This document shows, piece by piece, positions 24,312-33,596 of a stretch of DNA of 46,565 bases. This DNA is from a virus. Position 1 is the stretch's first letter; each line of letters opens with the position of its first letter. Under the pieces are notes generated by a model. The model saw nothing but the letters and a program-made list of their open reading frames with translations. It was not told the origin of the DNA and did no database searches. The stretch is taken from positions 1-46,565 of the IMG/VR virus record IMGVR_UViG_3300034980_000091, one strand, 5' to 3'. Both the position numbers and the translations under genes were made by a program.

Positions 24312-26023
24312 AGTCCAACCTCTGCTGCTACAGCTTGACGTTCTTGTTCTTCGACCTGCATCTCCTGAGCGAACTTCTGAATTTCCATCTGCTCAATAAT
24401 ACCGATGTTGTCTCCGTACAAACCTTCTTCACCAAGTTCTTCTGCGAGGATTTTAGCAATCTTCTTACCACTGAGGTGCGTACCTATGGTGGGGTCCTGT
24501 CTCTGTAGGTTAAGAGCTTGGATCTCTTGAACTCTCTTAGCTTTCTCAGCGAAGTGTCTAGCACCTACAGGGATGATTTTACCTTTAGCAGTAATATCCT
24601 CCTTAGAGATACTAAGAAAGTTTTCTACACCGAGAGAACTATCAAAGGTTCTGACCTTCTCAGCCAGTTCAATATTTCTTCGGCTCACCTCAAGCATTGC
24701 ATTGAGGATAGGTTCCAAGAAGGTACGTTCGAAATGAGCGGCCTTATGTTGGAATACTTTATTGGCAGCCTGTTGAAGACCGTCAAATTCAAAAGCGGTT
24801 TTCTCTCCGGGAGTTCTGAAGCCCATAGCTTGACGTGGTGCGCCGGCCATTTCTTCCATCTGTTCCTGAAGACCACTAATCTGGAAGTCTGCATTAAGAG
24901 CTGTAGTGTCTGGCACCATAGCGTTGACATCTCCGTCATCACCTACGTATGCTCTAGCACCCGGCTCATATACAAAGTCTTCCACCTCTCCTCTAATCTT
25001 GAGCAGTGGGTAAGCGATGAGATCGAATACATCTGCCTTCAAGTTTTCAAGGTGATCAATCCTATACTGCATACCCACAAGGTTATCTAGTGGACCCATA
25101 GCATAAAGATTGTCAGGTCTATTTCGCCAGCCAGTGCAATAGATAGGAGCGTGTCCTAACCAAGAGGGCTGATCTTCTTCTGAGAGTACATAGGCCCGGT
25201 CAATCACCCGAATGATTTTATTCTCGAGCAAGTCGCCTGACTCTTTGTCGAAGATGTCTCCGTAGAATGTGAGCATTTCGACTTGTTCAGAGTCGTAGTA
25301 CGCTTGGATAGAACTAAACCCATCTGCAATGTACCCGTCTGATTTATCGAAAGTAGCGCCCGTTCCTGCTATTGTACCTACCTTTTCTCTGGCATCCAAT
25401 ACCCTCTGGAACATTTCTTCGTCCATCTTTTTGATATCCCCTAGGGACTTCATAGACCGGACTATCTTAGGAGTGCTGGTGAAGTCTACTGCTGTGGGAT
25501 CGAACGTGATATCGTGGATAGAAATCCTATGGACCTTGGGTCCTACGTATCCCGGGATGATCTCTCCCATAACATTGTTGTATTCAGACTGATAGTCTAC
25601 TTGTGCAAAGACCATACCTGTCTCAATGAAATCATCAAGCAAGTCTGATGCTGTAGCAACGAAGCCGCTCAGTCTGACCTTGTTATCAATATAAGTTTCA
25701 ATGAACTTAGCTTTCTCAGAAGACTCCTCATCGTATGACTCCCACCTGTTCCACTCTCTTGAAGGGAATAGAGCAGCGAAGTAGTTCGCATGTAGGTTGT
25801 CTTTGATCTGAGTTAGCTTAGGCACTGTAGTTTTGTTTGCCCAAGGCAGCGCCTGATTGGAAGTGGTTGAAGTGTCAGTGGCATATAGATAGTTTCTCAA
25901 CTCTCTAATCTCTGTAATCTTGCCTTGACGTAGACCTCTCCACAGTGTATCTTTATTAGAAACTGCTCTGGCCAAAGCATCCGGCTGGAGCAGTTCTTCA
26001 ACGTTCATAACTTTCTTAGCCAT
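24308..26023 (-). CDS. portal protein (T7-like head-tail connector)
   Basis: The 571-residue protein forms the dodecameric DNA channel at one capsid vertex. It has the size and features of T7-type connectors: HANYFAALFPSREWNRW near 85-105, TGMVFAQVDYQSEYN, the GPLDNLVGMQYRIDHLENLKADVFDL helix region, and a C-terminal Glu/Gln-rich helix. It overlaps TerL by 1 bp and the next gene by 4 bp. Confidence 0.9.
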   Translation of the reverse strand: MAKKVMNVEELLQPDALARAVSNKDTLWRGLRQGKITEIRELRNYLYATDTSTTSNQALPWANKTTVPKLTQIKDNLHANYFAALFPSREWNRWESYDEESSEKAKFIETYIDNKVRLSGFVATASDLLDDFIETGMVFAQVDYQSEYNNVMGEIIPGYVGPKVHRISIHDITFDPTAVDFTSTPKIVRSMKSLGDIKKMDEEMFQRVLDAREKVGTIAGTGATFDKSDGYIADGFSSIQAYYDSEQVEMLTFYGDIFDKESGDLLENKIIRVIDRAYVLSEEDQPSWLGHAPIYCTGWRNRPDNLYAMGPLDNLVGMQYRIDHLENLKADVFDLIAYPLLKIRGEVEDFVYEPGARAYVGDDGDVNAMVPDTTALNADFQISGLQEQMEEMAGAPRQAMGFRTPGEKTAFEFDGLQQAANKVFQHKAAHFERTFLEPILNAMLEVSRRNIELAEKVRTFDSSLGVENFLSISKEDITAKGKIIPVGARHFAEKAKRVQEIQALNLQRQDPTIGTHLSGKKIAKILAEELGEEGLYGDNIGIIEQMEIQKFAQEMQVEEQERQAVAAEVGL

Positions 26024-27552
26024 TAATGAGCTCGGCCTCCAAATCTTGAGTGGAACTGAACAACATTTTTCTGTTGAACAGCCAAGGTTTGTCTAGGCTT
26101 AACTGAACCTTCAACGGCAGTAGCTAGAGTATCCTTTACATCATCATGAGGCGGCCTGCTAGAAACAAGCTCGTCCTCCAGTACAGCACAGTTACCACCT
26201 CTGTAGTGGAAGACCTGATCAAGTTCGTACCTAGGATGTAGGACCGCTTCGATCCTCTCTTCCTTGTTACCTCTTGATCTAACCTCTTCTACTTTAAGAG
26301 CTAGGTTGTGTGGTACTACGTAGTCTTTCTTCAGACTCTTGACAATACTTTCCTGTGCAGCATTGACCTCTGCTCTAAGTTTCTTGAACCCCCACTTCTG
26401 GTGCAGGTACAAAATCTTATCAAAGTACTCAGAGATATGTGGAGTCTTAAAACGTTCTATGTCTAGGATGTAGATGTTACCGTCACTGTCACAACCTATA
26501 ACAACAATACAGGTATAGTCAGCTGACTTCCTAACTGAGAATGCAAAGTCAATGGCTGCCACTAGGTTCAGCCTCTTACCTTTGTACATCCACACTCCAC
26601 CCTGTTGTCTAACCAATCCACGATCAAAGTATTGAAAGCGTTGGAAGTCAATGGGCTGGTTGTCAGGGTCATTAGGGTCATTGTAGTACTGAGCTCGGAA
26701 CTGAGCCTTGTCTAGGTACTTAGCTTTTTTCAAAGCGTAGACATGAATGTCAAACCCAAACCACTTACCGTCCTTACTCTTTGTCCTAGGCCAGAGATAT
26801 TCTCCTGACCCATCTCCTACATCTTCAACGCTCCTCTGCATAACTTCATATACAGGAGCTTCACTAACCATCTTACCATCTTCGTCATACACCTCTTGGT
26901 GCATGTCCATCATCTCGCCGTAAAGATCTGAAGGGTTATACCGTGTACCTACACTCCACTCCTTACAATCAGCGCCTTCAATAGAACTCAGCAGTGAGTA
27001 CTGACGCTTGACTTTGTTACGACCTTCGTTAGTGTCTGCGTTATCCCCGGTTACAATATCATCCATGACAGCAATGTCACAGTGTAGACCTACAAGGTTT
27101 GTTGTCAGGCCTGCTGTAAAGACTGAAGGGTCACGAATGTTCCACTTCTCTCTGTCCGGGTGATCGAGACTAATCTCTGTGTTGGTCCACTTCTCTCTCT
27201 TGCCTTCTTCTCTGTGAAGGTGATTAGGCCAGTATCTCTGGAATGTCTTAGAAGTTAAGATGCCTTTGATAAAGCCCAGCTGTTTCTCAGCTAGGTTAGA
27301 GGTTGAAGAGATGTACAAAATTCTTAGTGTAGGATCTTTAGCTAAGGACTGAGCAACTCTGAAACCAATCAGAGCACTCTTCATGTGGTCTCTAGGGTAT
27401 AGAAGAAGTTGGTGGGACTTAGCATCCGGCCTTTCCCACCAGTCAATAACTTCTCTGTGACAAGAAGACAATGCTCTAGTAGGAGCTACGAGGCCAATGA
27501 ATACCTCTAGGCTGTCTTCTGCTGCCTTTCTTACAATGTCAAACTTGTCCAT
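26023..27552 (-). CDS. terL: terminase large subunit
   Basis: The 509-residue packaging motor has an N-terminal ATPase with a deviant Walker A, YPRDHMKSA (52-60), and Walker B DIAVMDD (159-165). The C-terminal nuclease has acidic residues at VAAIDFAFS (Asp335), YILDIERF (Asp364) and RPPHDDVKD (Asp470/471). The GxGKS loop is replaced by PRDHMKS, as seen in some T7-like and marine podovirus terminases. Confidence 0.92.
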   Translation of the reverse strand: MDKFDIVRKAAEDSLEVFIGLVAPTRALSSCHREVIDWWERPDAKSHQLLLYPRDHMKSALIGFRVAQSLAKDPTLRILYISSTSNLAEKQLGFIKGILTSKTFQRYWPNHLHREEGKREKWTNTEISLDHPDREKWNIRDPSVFTAGLTTNLVGLHCDIAVMDDIVTGDNADTNEGRNKVKRQYSLLSSIEGADCKEWSVGTRYNPSDLYGEMMDMHQEVYDEDGKMVSEAPVYEVMQRSVEDVGDGSGEYLWPRTKSKDGKWFGFDIHVYALKKAKYLDKAQFRAQYYNDPNDPDNQPIDFQRFQYFDRGLVRQQGGVWMYKGKRLNLVAAIDFAFSVRKSADYTCIVVIGCDSDGNIYILDIERFKTPHISEYFDKILYLHQKWGFKKLRAEVNAAQESIVKSLKKDYVVPHNLALKVEEVRSRGNKEERIEAVLHPRYELDQVFHYRGGNCAVLEDELVSSRPPHDDVKDTLATAVEGSVKPRQTLAVQQKNVVQFHSRFGGRAH

Positions 27553-27563
27553 ATTATACCTTA

Positions 27564-29237
27564 TTAAATCACCACCCCTGCATCAGCGTAGTTAGGAGTG
27601 AGGATACTATGCCCTGTTCCTAACGAGTCTGTGACAGGAGCGTTTGAGTTATCTAGGTTGTAGTTGTGTGTCCAGAATAGATTACAGTTTGAACCAGCTG
27701 CAAAGAACCTACCCGGATTAGAAGCACAGTTTAGATATGTACCTTCCTTGAAGCTTGTAAAGGTTCTTTCCGTATTTGCATTGTTACTAACAAGCCAACC
27801 GTAGTTACCAGCATCTGGATTGAAGAAGTCTCCAACAGATGTTAAGCTTTCATAGGACTTAGAGTAGATAAGAAGTGGTGCATAATCACCGCCCGATACC
27901 TGACTCCTGAACGTATTACCAGAGCTGAAGATACGAGAGTACCTACCTTGGAGCATTAGCCCTGTACGCTGTCCATGGAATGTATTACCAATGAAGGTGC
28001 CAGTCTTTGTTGCACCTGCTGTACCTGATTCATCATAACAAGCATTAGACCCTGTAGTGAAGGTTAGTGCAGTTAGGTGACAACCAATAACAGTCCAGTT
28101 CAAACCTCTCCACTGAATACCACCATATGAACTGTTAGTAAACAGATTGTGGAAAGTGTAGTTGTTAGCTCCTGCGTGACTTCCGAAAGGAGGTCTATGG
28201 TTTCTATAAGCTCTTAGGTTAGAGATGCTGCCGTTCTCAGTAAAGGAACCATCTTGCATGTGTCTTGTTCTGTAGCTGCTACAGTCTCTGAATACGATGT
28301 TCGTACAGAACGCTGTGAAGAAGCCATAGAAGCCGCTATTTGTTCCCTCTACAACATCGTCGTCACTATCAAGGTAGCCTCTCATTGTGCCACCGTGTAC
28401 TGTGATGTTCATAGTGAGCTGGCTTCTGACAACAAAACCTTGGAAGCCTTCTACATATCCAATCTCAATATCAACGTCTGTAACTCCAAGGTCGAAGTTG
28501 TATGCGATTATTCCTGAACCATTACCTACGTTATCGTCATCTGCTGGGAAAGGTCTTACTCCACCTCCATAAAGATTACCACCTCTGAAGGTGATGTTAG
28601 AGATGGGTCTCAAACCCTGCATAAGATAGGTGTAGGTTGTACCGTCTAGATCAATAGGGCTGGCATAGTCGAATGTAATCGTAGTGCCGCTAATATCTTT
28701 GATCCGGTTCATCATCCATCGTTCGATAACTTCAGTACCTGTTTCATACCAAGTTTCACCTGAACGTCTGAAGTAGATGATGTCACCAATCTGAATGTTA
28801 GAACTAGAAGTGACTTGACAATCTTCTCCATGAAGATCAATGTTTCCAACTAAGTCGGCATAGAGAATGGTCTCGCCTTTAACATTGAACAAGCCATGAC
28901 TACCAGCAACCGTATTACTCAGAGGGATTTCAGTTGCATCAATAGTTGCACCTGTCATCTCGACATGCATATTACTGGTTGTGATGTTTAACTCTTGGCT
29001 AACCTTGTAGGTTTCACCAGATGTAAAGAGAATAGTTCCGCCGCCGTTAGCTGCTGCTGCATCAATAGCCAGCTGAATAGCTGGGCCATCATCTGTAACA
29101 CCATCTGCTAAAGCACCGAAGTCTTCTGGTCGATATTTACCGCCTAAGACTTTACGTACTTCCTCTTTCCTTAAAGACTCAGGTCTTAAATTCTCTTTCT
29201 TTAGAAGTTCGAAGAAAGGCAGGTTTCTTTGTGTCAT
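27564..29237 (-). CDS. beta-helix tailspike, pectate-lyase-like
   Basis: The 557-residue protein has a short N-terminal particle-binding part. A pectate-lyase/GH28-type start follows at about 35-85 (RPEDFGALADGVTDDGPAI; AANGGGTILFTSGETYKV), then many short beta-helix turns (NITFRGGNLYGGG; TFIGNTFHGQRTG). Such proteins bind or cleave host surface polysaccharide. It lies between the probable small terminase and TerL. Confidence 0.85.
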   Translation of the reverse strand: MTQRNLPFFELLKKENLRPESLRKEEVRKVLGGKYRPEDFGALADGVTDDGPAIQLAIDAAAANGGGTILFTSGETYKVSQELNITTSNMHVEMTGATIDATEIPLSNTVAGSHGLFNVKGETILYADLVGNIDLHGEDCQVTSSSNIQIGDIIYFRRSGETWYETGTEVIERWMMNRIKDISGTTITFDYASPIDLDGTTYTYLMQGLRPISNITFRGGNLYGGGVRPFPADDDNVGNGSGIIAYNFDLGVTDVDIEIGYVEGFQGFVVRSQLTMNITVHGGTMRGYLDSDDDVVEGTNSGFYGFFTAFCTNIVFRDCSSYRTRHMQDGSFTENGSISNLRAYRNHRPPFGSHAGANNYTFHNLFTNSSYGGIQWRGLNWTVIGCHLTALTFTTGSNACYDESGTAGATKTGTFIGNTFHGQRTGLMLQGRYSRIFSSGNTFRSQVSGGDYAPLLIYSKSYESLTSVGDFFNPDAGNYGWLVSNNANTERTFTSFKEGTYLNCASNPGRFFAAGSNCNLFWTHNYNLDNSNAPVTDSLGTGHSILTPNYADAGVVI

Positions 29238-29710
29238 TCAATCACCTTCAATCCTAGCCTTTCCATATCTCTTTCAGTAGAACTATCTATCTTCTTGTTA
29301 ACTTTCTCTGCTTCTTTCTTCTTAGGTTTAGGAGCAGTGAAGCCATTATCAAATAGCCACTTAGCTGCAGTGGCTTTACTCTTACCCATAGTGGCTTCCA
29401 TCTTAAGCTGTTTAACAGCAAGACTCTTCTGCCTAATCATATTCTCAGTGCGCCACTTATCCACTACAGGTCTGATAACTGCAGAAGAAGAAAGGTTCTC
29501 CCAGAAGTCCCAAGTGTTAAACACCTCAGTGGCGAAGTAGTACTCTGTAGGATCTTCCAGTGTCAAGTTGAGATAGAGATCCCTCAGGCATGGAAGCCCA
29601 GAGGTTTTATCCTCTAGGCTCATGATATTGTATTCTGAAGGAGTGACATCTGAGAACAATGCTCTACTCATCTGTACATTATTTACGTGTAGTTGATCGT
29701 GAGTGAACAT
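29234..29710 (-). CDS. probable terminase small subunit
   Basis: The 158-residue mostly helical protein contains SLAVKQLKMEATMGKSKATA followed by AKWLFDNGF, resembling the central region of small terminases from T7-like marine phages, and a basic linker (APKPKKKEAEKVNKKID). It overlaps the tail fibre gene by 1 bp and the tailspike gene by 4 bp. The tailspike gene separates it from TerL, which is unusual. The assignment comes from residue pattern and context. Confidence 0.6.
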   Translation of the reverse strand: MFTHDQLHVNNVQMSRALFSDVTPSEYNIMSLEDKTSGLPCLRDLYLNLTLEDPTEYYFATEVFNTWDFWENLSSSAVIRPVVDKWRTENMIRQKSLAVKQLKMEATMGKSKATAAKWLFDNGFTAPKPKKKEAEKVNKKIDSSTERDMERLGLKVIE

Positions 29711-32601
29711 TAAGCAATCCCATATTTAGTTGTGAAGTAATCTGACATCAGGCTAACCTGTCCAGCATCATGTGCTGAGTCACAGATAAGAAGTTCTGCC
29801 CACTCAGATCTGATGTAGTTAGTGCCAGTACCAGCGCCTAGACGCATGAAGGCACTTGGCGTACCCCAGTCAATATTACCTGTTGCTGCTTGCGAAGCTG
29901 TATCTCCGTTAGCGTCAATGGTTAAGTTAGTACCATCATACTTTACAACAGTCAGGTACGTATCAGTAAGTGCTCCTGAAGGAGTAACTGTTACGTCAAT
30001 AGCACCATCGTTAATTGTCTTCAGGTTGAATGTCTGATTCCCAGTAGAGTTAAGCTCTAAGGAGAAGATCCAGTTCACGCCGCCAAAGAAGAAGGCGTTA
30101 CCTTCACCGACAGAAGCAATACCACCTTTATGTACAAAGTACAATGTAAAATCTTCGGTGATAGTGTTAACAGTAGTGTCGTGTGTACCACTGGTGTATT
30201 TGTTGTAGGTTGTCCAAACGTCATTACCGTTAATAGAACCAGTTGCCTGAGGATACTTACCAGAGCTTGCAATGTATACCTGTGCATTGATCTTATCAGT
30301 AATGTCAGTGACATCTGTACCAGAGATACTCTGAGTAGACAGATCTGATGTATCAATCCAAGCTACACCATTGTAAGAAGCATCGCCCGGGCTAGCCGTT
30401 GTGATGTCTGTAATGTTGTAATCTCCAGAAGCCGTGACAGATCCAGAAGAGTTAGTTGCAGTTACAGTGTAAGTGCCCACTCCGTTTGATCCATCTACAA
30501 GAGTACCAGTAATCTCACCTGTAACAGAGTCAATAGACAACCCTGTAGGAAGGCTAGCTGAGTAAGAAGTTGCGTTGGCTGAGAACCTGTGGTCCGTCTC
30601 TATCGCAGTGATCGTGTCGAACTCATCCTGTACAATGTCAGGGAGATCCACGATTGCAATAGGGGCCCTGTCTCCATACCATACAGACTCTGTAGGTATA
30701 TCTAATAGGAACTCCACCATCTTATCCGTAGCTGCATCGGGGTCGTCAATCAATCTGTATGCACCCCAGTCTCCGCTAGAAGATGGTCCGTGGTGCAGGT
30801 CGAAGTGATTGTACCTACCGTTGATGAAAGCTTTGTGGATAAGGAGTAAGGCTGCCATGAAGGTTGTACACTCATCACTCTTCCTCCAAACAGTCTGAGC
30901 ATCTAGCACAGTTTGTTCATCAGAAGCTGAAGAAGATCCTGTAGAGTGAGAGATGTGAGGACCTTCCTCATATACATCTAGTGACATGCTTGCTGCTTTA
31001 CAAGCCCTGTCATGTAGTCTTAGACGATCTAAGATGAAGGGTAGGCCTCCAGACTCATCAAGGTTAAGGTAGGTATCTACCAGAGCCGAGACTCCTGCGT
31101 CATCACTTACATCCAGCAAGGCCTGCAGAGCAGCAACCTTTACAGAGTCACTGATGATGCCACCTCCGAAGTACAGACCGATTGCAATCCTATCCCATTT
31201 GAGATTTCTTGCACTCCAAGCCGTACCACCTGAGGGAGTGTTTGCTAGCCATATTGCTGCATCAATAAGAGAAGACACACCCGTCGTACTTGCATACTGT
31301 GCGTTAAGGATGTACTCTACATCAGTGGAGTGAATGGCATCGAACCAATCTCTCTTGATTGTAGCTTCGTATACATAGGCGTCTACATGATCATACTCAC
31401 TACCGTAGTAGCCATCAAATCCTGAACCAGTTTTCGTTGCAGTCCTGTTACCGTCAGAAGTGAACTGTGTATCACTATCAACACTGTTAACAATAAAGAA
31501 CTGTCCATCAATACCAACAAGGTCGTTTACAGCAAGCTCTGTAGTGAAAGAGGTTCCACTCCCAGATACAATGCTTGAACCCTTAGTAGTGGACATGGTG
31601 CCAGCCATGGCCGTACCCCTGAAGTACTCTAAGCCTCTAGCATAGTAGTATTCAGTTTGGCCAAAGGCACTGTTCCATGGTTCGTTACTCACTTCAAAGA
31701 GTGTTTTCAAACCTGAGTTAAGGTTGTCTCTGATGTAAGCTGCTTCGTATTCAACCAAGTCTTGAGGAGCTTGGTGGTTCATCAATATCCACAAATCACT
31801 GTTGCTCTGATTACAGATGTCTACGAGAACCTCTACTGGCATGTCTCCGTAGTTGTAGTGACTGGTGGATGCCCGGCCTGCTAGGGTGGGGGCTGTATTA
31901 GAACTGTTAATGTTCAGCCAGTTGAGGTAGCGAGTTTGACCCCCTGCAGAAAGACGTTCAAGCCATACGGGCTCATATACATTCCCTGCATCATATAGGT
32001 CTGCTCTGTCTGTACGAACAACTGCGACATTAGAAATGCCTGTAGTACCAAACCCTGTAATGTTCCAGTAGATTTTTAGGTTGTTTGTTATACTGTCAGG
32101 CGTGAATTCGATTGTGTTGGAGTCTATGGTTGTAGCGCTGTTAGTGTTAGAGCCTGCAGCCATTGTACCATCCCCTTCCCATGTCAGTCTCCAACGACTG
32201 CGGAAAGAAGTTTCTTCTGCACCTAGGTTAATGTAGCTTTCATAATAAGTGGCTCCACCTTCCATTGCTGTAGGGTAGCCATCCGAGTTGGCTGTATAAG
32301 AAGCTGCATTATCAGCTGTCCAATTGTTTGCCTGCTTCACTAGGTTGATGAAAGGTCTGTTAGAACTTACAGCTGTAAAGACACCTGTGTTCCAACCCAA
32401 CCCTCTGGTTGCTCCAAAGGTTCCATCCCACTGTCCAATCATATCCTGTACAGAACCAGAAAGTCCTGTAGAAGAAAGATAGGCTCTGAACATGTCATCC
32501 AAGGTACCACTGTAGTTGGCCCTTAGGAACTGAAAGAGTTTGTCATCATTACTACCTGAAGAAGCTAATGAAGAATACTGTGCATAAGTAAGAAGAGGCA
32601 T
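29710..32601 (-). CDS. tail fibre with glycosidase-like, Ig-like and lectin-like domains
   Basis: The 963-residue protein is the first gene of the late unit, with an AGGAGC ribosome-binding site. Residues 1-70 (SGTLDDMFRAYLSS) form a virion-attachment part. Residues about 110-560 look like a clan GH-A glycoside hydrolase: the acid/base motif FEVSNEPWN (Glu307) and a nucleophile-like LDVYEEGPHIS (Glu545/546). Residues about 665-735 form a putative Ig (He_PIG) domain, LPTGLSIDSVTGEITGTL. The last 220 residues form a LamG/concanavalin-like sandwich. It probably recognises and trims host polysaccharide. Domain calls are by eye. Confidence 0.82.
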   Translation of the reverse strand: MPLLTYAQYSSLASSGSNDDKLFQFLRANYSGTLDDMFRAYLSSTGLSGSVQDMIGQWDGTFGATRGLGWNTGVFTAVSSNRPFINLVKQANNWTADNAASYTANSDGYPTAMEGGATYYESYINLGAEETSFRSRWRLTWEGDGTMAAGSNTNSATTIDSNTIEFTPDSITNNLKIYWNITGFGTTGISNVAVVRTDRADLYDAGNVYEPVWLERLSAGGQTRYLNWLNINSSNTAPTLAGRASTSHYNYGDMPVEVLVDICNQSNSDLWILMNHQAPQDLVEYEAAYIRDNLNSGLKTLFEVSNEPWNSAFGQTEYYYARGLEYFRGTAMAGTMSTTKGSSIVSGSGTSFTTELAVNDLVGIDGQFFIVNSVDSDTQFTSDGNRTATKTGSGFDGYYGSEYDHVDAYVYEATIKRDWFDAIHSTDVEYILNAQYASTTGVSSLIDAAIWLANTPSGGTAWSARNLKWDRIAIGLYFGGGIISDSVKVAALQALLDVSDDAGVSALVDTYLNLDESGGLPFILDRLRLHDRACKAASMSLDVYEEGPHISHSTGSSSASDEQTVLDAQTVWRKSDECTTFMAALLLIHKAFINGRYNHFDLHHGPSSSGDWGAYRLIDDPDAATDKMVEFLLDIPTESVWYGDRAPIAIVDLPDIVQDEFDTITAIETDHRFSANATSYSASLPTGLSIDSVTGEITGTLVDGSNGVGTYTVTATNSSGSVTASGDYNITDITTASPGDASYNGVAWIDTSDLSTQSISGTDVTDITDKINAQVYIASSGKYPQATGSINGNDVWTTYNKYTSGTHDTTVNTITEDFTLYFVHKGGIASVGEGNAFFFGGVNWIFSLELNSTGNQTFNLKTINDGAIDVTVTPSGALTDTYLTVVKYDGTNLTIDANGDTASQAATGNIDWGTPSAFMRLGAGTGTNYIRSEWAELLICDSAHDAGQVSLMSDYFTTKYGIA

Positions 32602-32612
32602 TGTAGCTCCTT

Positions 32613-32669
32613 AAGGAAAGAAAGAAGGGGGGGGGAGGAAGAAGGAGGAATAAGAAGAAGGAGAAGAAG
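32613..32669. repeat. 57-nt purine tract in late leader
   Basis: The plus strand is all A/G except one T at 32651, and includes nine consecutive G (32627-32635). The late mRNA leader is therefore a C/U tract directly upstream of the tail fibre ribosome-binding site. It could affect mRNA structure or form a triplex or polymerase pause. Confidence 0.8.
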
Positions 32670-32684
32670 CTCTCTTTTTATTTC

Positions 32685-32717
32685 CTAATGATGTTTAGAG
32701 TTCTCCTCTTCTCCCAT
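32685..32717 (-). CDS. possible 10-residue leader peptide of the late unit
   Basis: An ATG at 32717, 7 nt after AAGGA, opens MGEEENSKHH and stop. It lies about 40 bp downstream of the predicted late promoter and upstream of the pyrimidine tract. The spacing fits a leader or uORF, but so short a frame can arise by chance. Confidence 0.25.
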   Translation of the reverse strand: MGEEENSKHH

Positions 32718-32760
32718 TACCTATTCCTTATATTGTATTTCGGGGATAGGGTAGAATATA

Positions 32761-32788
32761 TATATAGGTCGATTTAGAGGTTTGTCAA
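32761..32788 (-). promoter_or_regulatory. sigma70-type promoter of the late unit
   Basis: On the minus strand TTGACA (32788-32783) is followed by a 16-bp spacer and TATATA (32766-32761), within a longer TATATATATATT tract. It points at the tail fibre gene 160 bp away. No phage RNA polymerase gene was found, so host polymerase should read it. Confidence 0.7.
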
Positions 32789-32832
32789 GGGGCAAATGTG
32801 AAAATAAATTATTTTTTTTTCTTTTACAGGTC

Positions 32833-32838
32833 TTGACA
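32833..32838 (+). promoter_or_regulatory. TTGACA box, possible rightward -35
   Basis: A perfect -35 hexamer on the plus strand lies 45 bp from the late promoter. The correctly spaced position downstream is only a T-rich TTTTTA, so promoter activity is doubtful unless an activator helps. Confidence 0.25.
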
Positions 32839-32880
32839 TGAGGTTTTCCTAGGTTTTTTACAGAGACTTTTGTTTAGCCC

Positions 32881-32958
32881 CGTTAAACTCCCCCGTTAAA
32901 CTCCCGGTATAATTTTTGTGGAGCCTCGTTAAACTCCCTGTAAAATTTTTGTGGAGAT
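32881..32958. repeat. 33-bp direct repeats (iteron-like)
   Basis: CGTTAAACTCCC occurs at 32881-32892, 32894-32905 and 32927-32938. The last two copies are each followed by TATAATTTTTGTGGAG or TAAAATTTTTGTGGAG (32908-32923, 32941-32956), giving two full 33-bp units and one half unit. The first full unit contains a perfect TATAAT. They flank an AT-rich stretch and could be replication iterons or binding sites. Confidence 0.85.
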
Positions 32959-33058
32959 ATTTTTGAGTGATCTTATTCTGAATAAGGACCCACCCCCAAC
33001 CCCCCTTGGCACCCTCTCCATTCATTCCGTTCATACACTCATTCCCCTCATGCTTCAC

Positions 33059-33093
33059 CACTGCCATCCATTGGCTCTCACTGCCATCCATTG
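33059..33093. repeat. tandem CACTGCCATCCATTG repeat
   Basis: The 15-mer CACTGCCATCCATTG occurs at 33059-33073 and 33079-33093, 20 bp apart. The surrounding 33.00-33.16 kb is full of related CCATTCATTCC words (33018, 33139), giving strong strand asymmetry. Confidence 0.75.
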
Positions 33094-33576
33094 ACCTCAC
33101 CCATTGATACCACTCATGACACTCATGGCCCTTCACCCCCATTCATTCCCGTTGGCCCCCATTGGAGGCCCGTTCCCTACCTAGTAGTAGATAGATTCTC
33201 ATCCCCCACCATACACATGCAACCCCTTGAATATGTTGGCTTTACACTTTGCCCCTGTTTTGTAAACATGCCCCCACAGTCCGTATAAGCCCCTCTCAGA
33301 GCCATCTCGCCTCTAGGTCACAACCATAGCTAAGCACCCTCATCATAGCCCTTGTGGCCTCTCATAGAGCCTGTCAGCTAAAATGTCGACTAAACTGGTC
33401 TCTGTTTGTTCTTTTCACTCGCCAGATGGTTGAAAACCCCTGTAGTTTTTGTGCAACACTTCAAATTATAATGTCAGCCCTGGACAAACATTCTTGTTGA
33501 CATTGCTTTTTCCCTAGCGCACGCGCCTACGCCTTCCCCCTTGTCCTCGATCGTCGCCTCCTGTTCACAAATTGAA

Positions 33577-33596
33577 ACATTATGTAACATCATGTG
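33577..33596. promoter_or_regulatory. two adjacent ACATNATGT palindromes, operator-like
   Basis: ACATTATGTA (33577-33586) is followed directly by ACATCATGTG (33587-33596). Each contains a 9-bp palindrome ACAT-N-ATGT, repeated with a 10-bp period, one helical turn, as expected for cooperative dimer binding. It lies about 180 bp upstream of the first rightward gene. Confidence 0.5.

Noticed and set aside
24518-25090. 190-codon plus-strand frame opposite the portal gene
   Set aside because: Antisense to a clear structural gene inside a minus-strand unit, and the protein has no family features.
32858-33142. 94-codon minus-strand frame in the control region
   Set aside because: Low-complexity, repeat-driven translation (MNGMNGEG), no ribosome-binding site, and it runs through the direct repeats; better read as non-coding.
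33000-33160. CRISPR-like array from the short repeats
   Set aside because: Repeats are only 11-15 bp, few, irregularly spaced and without unique spacers of constant length.
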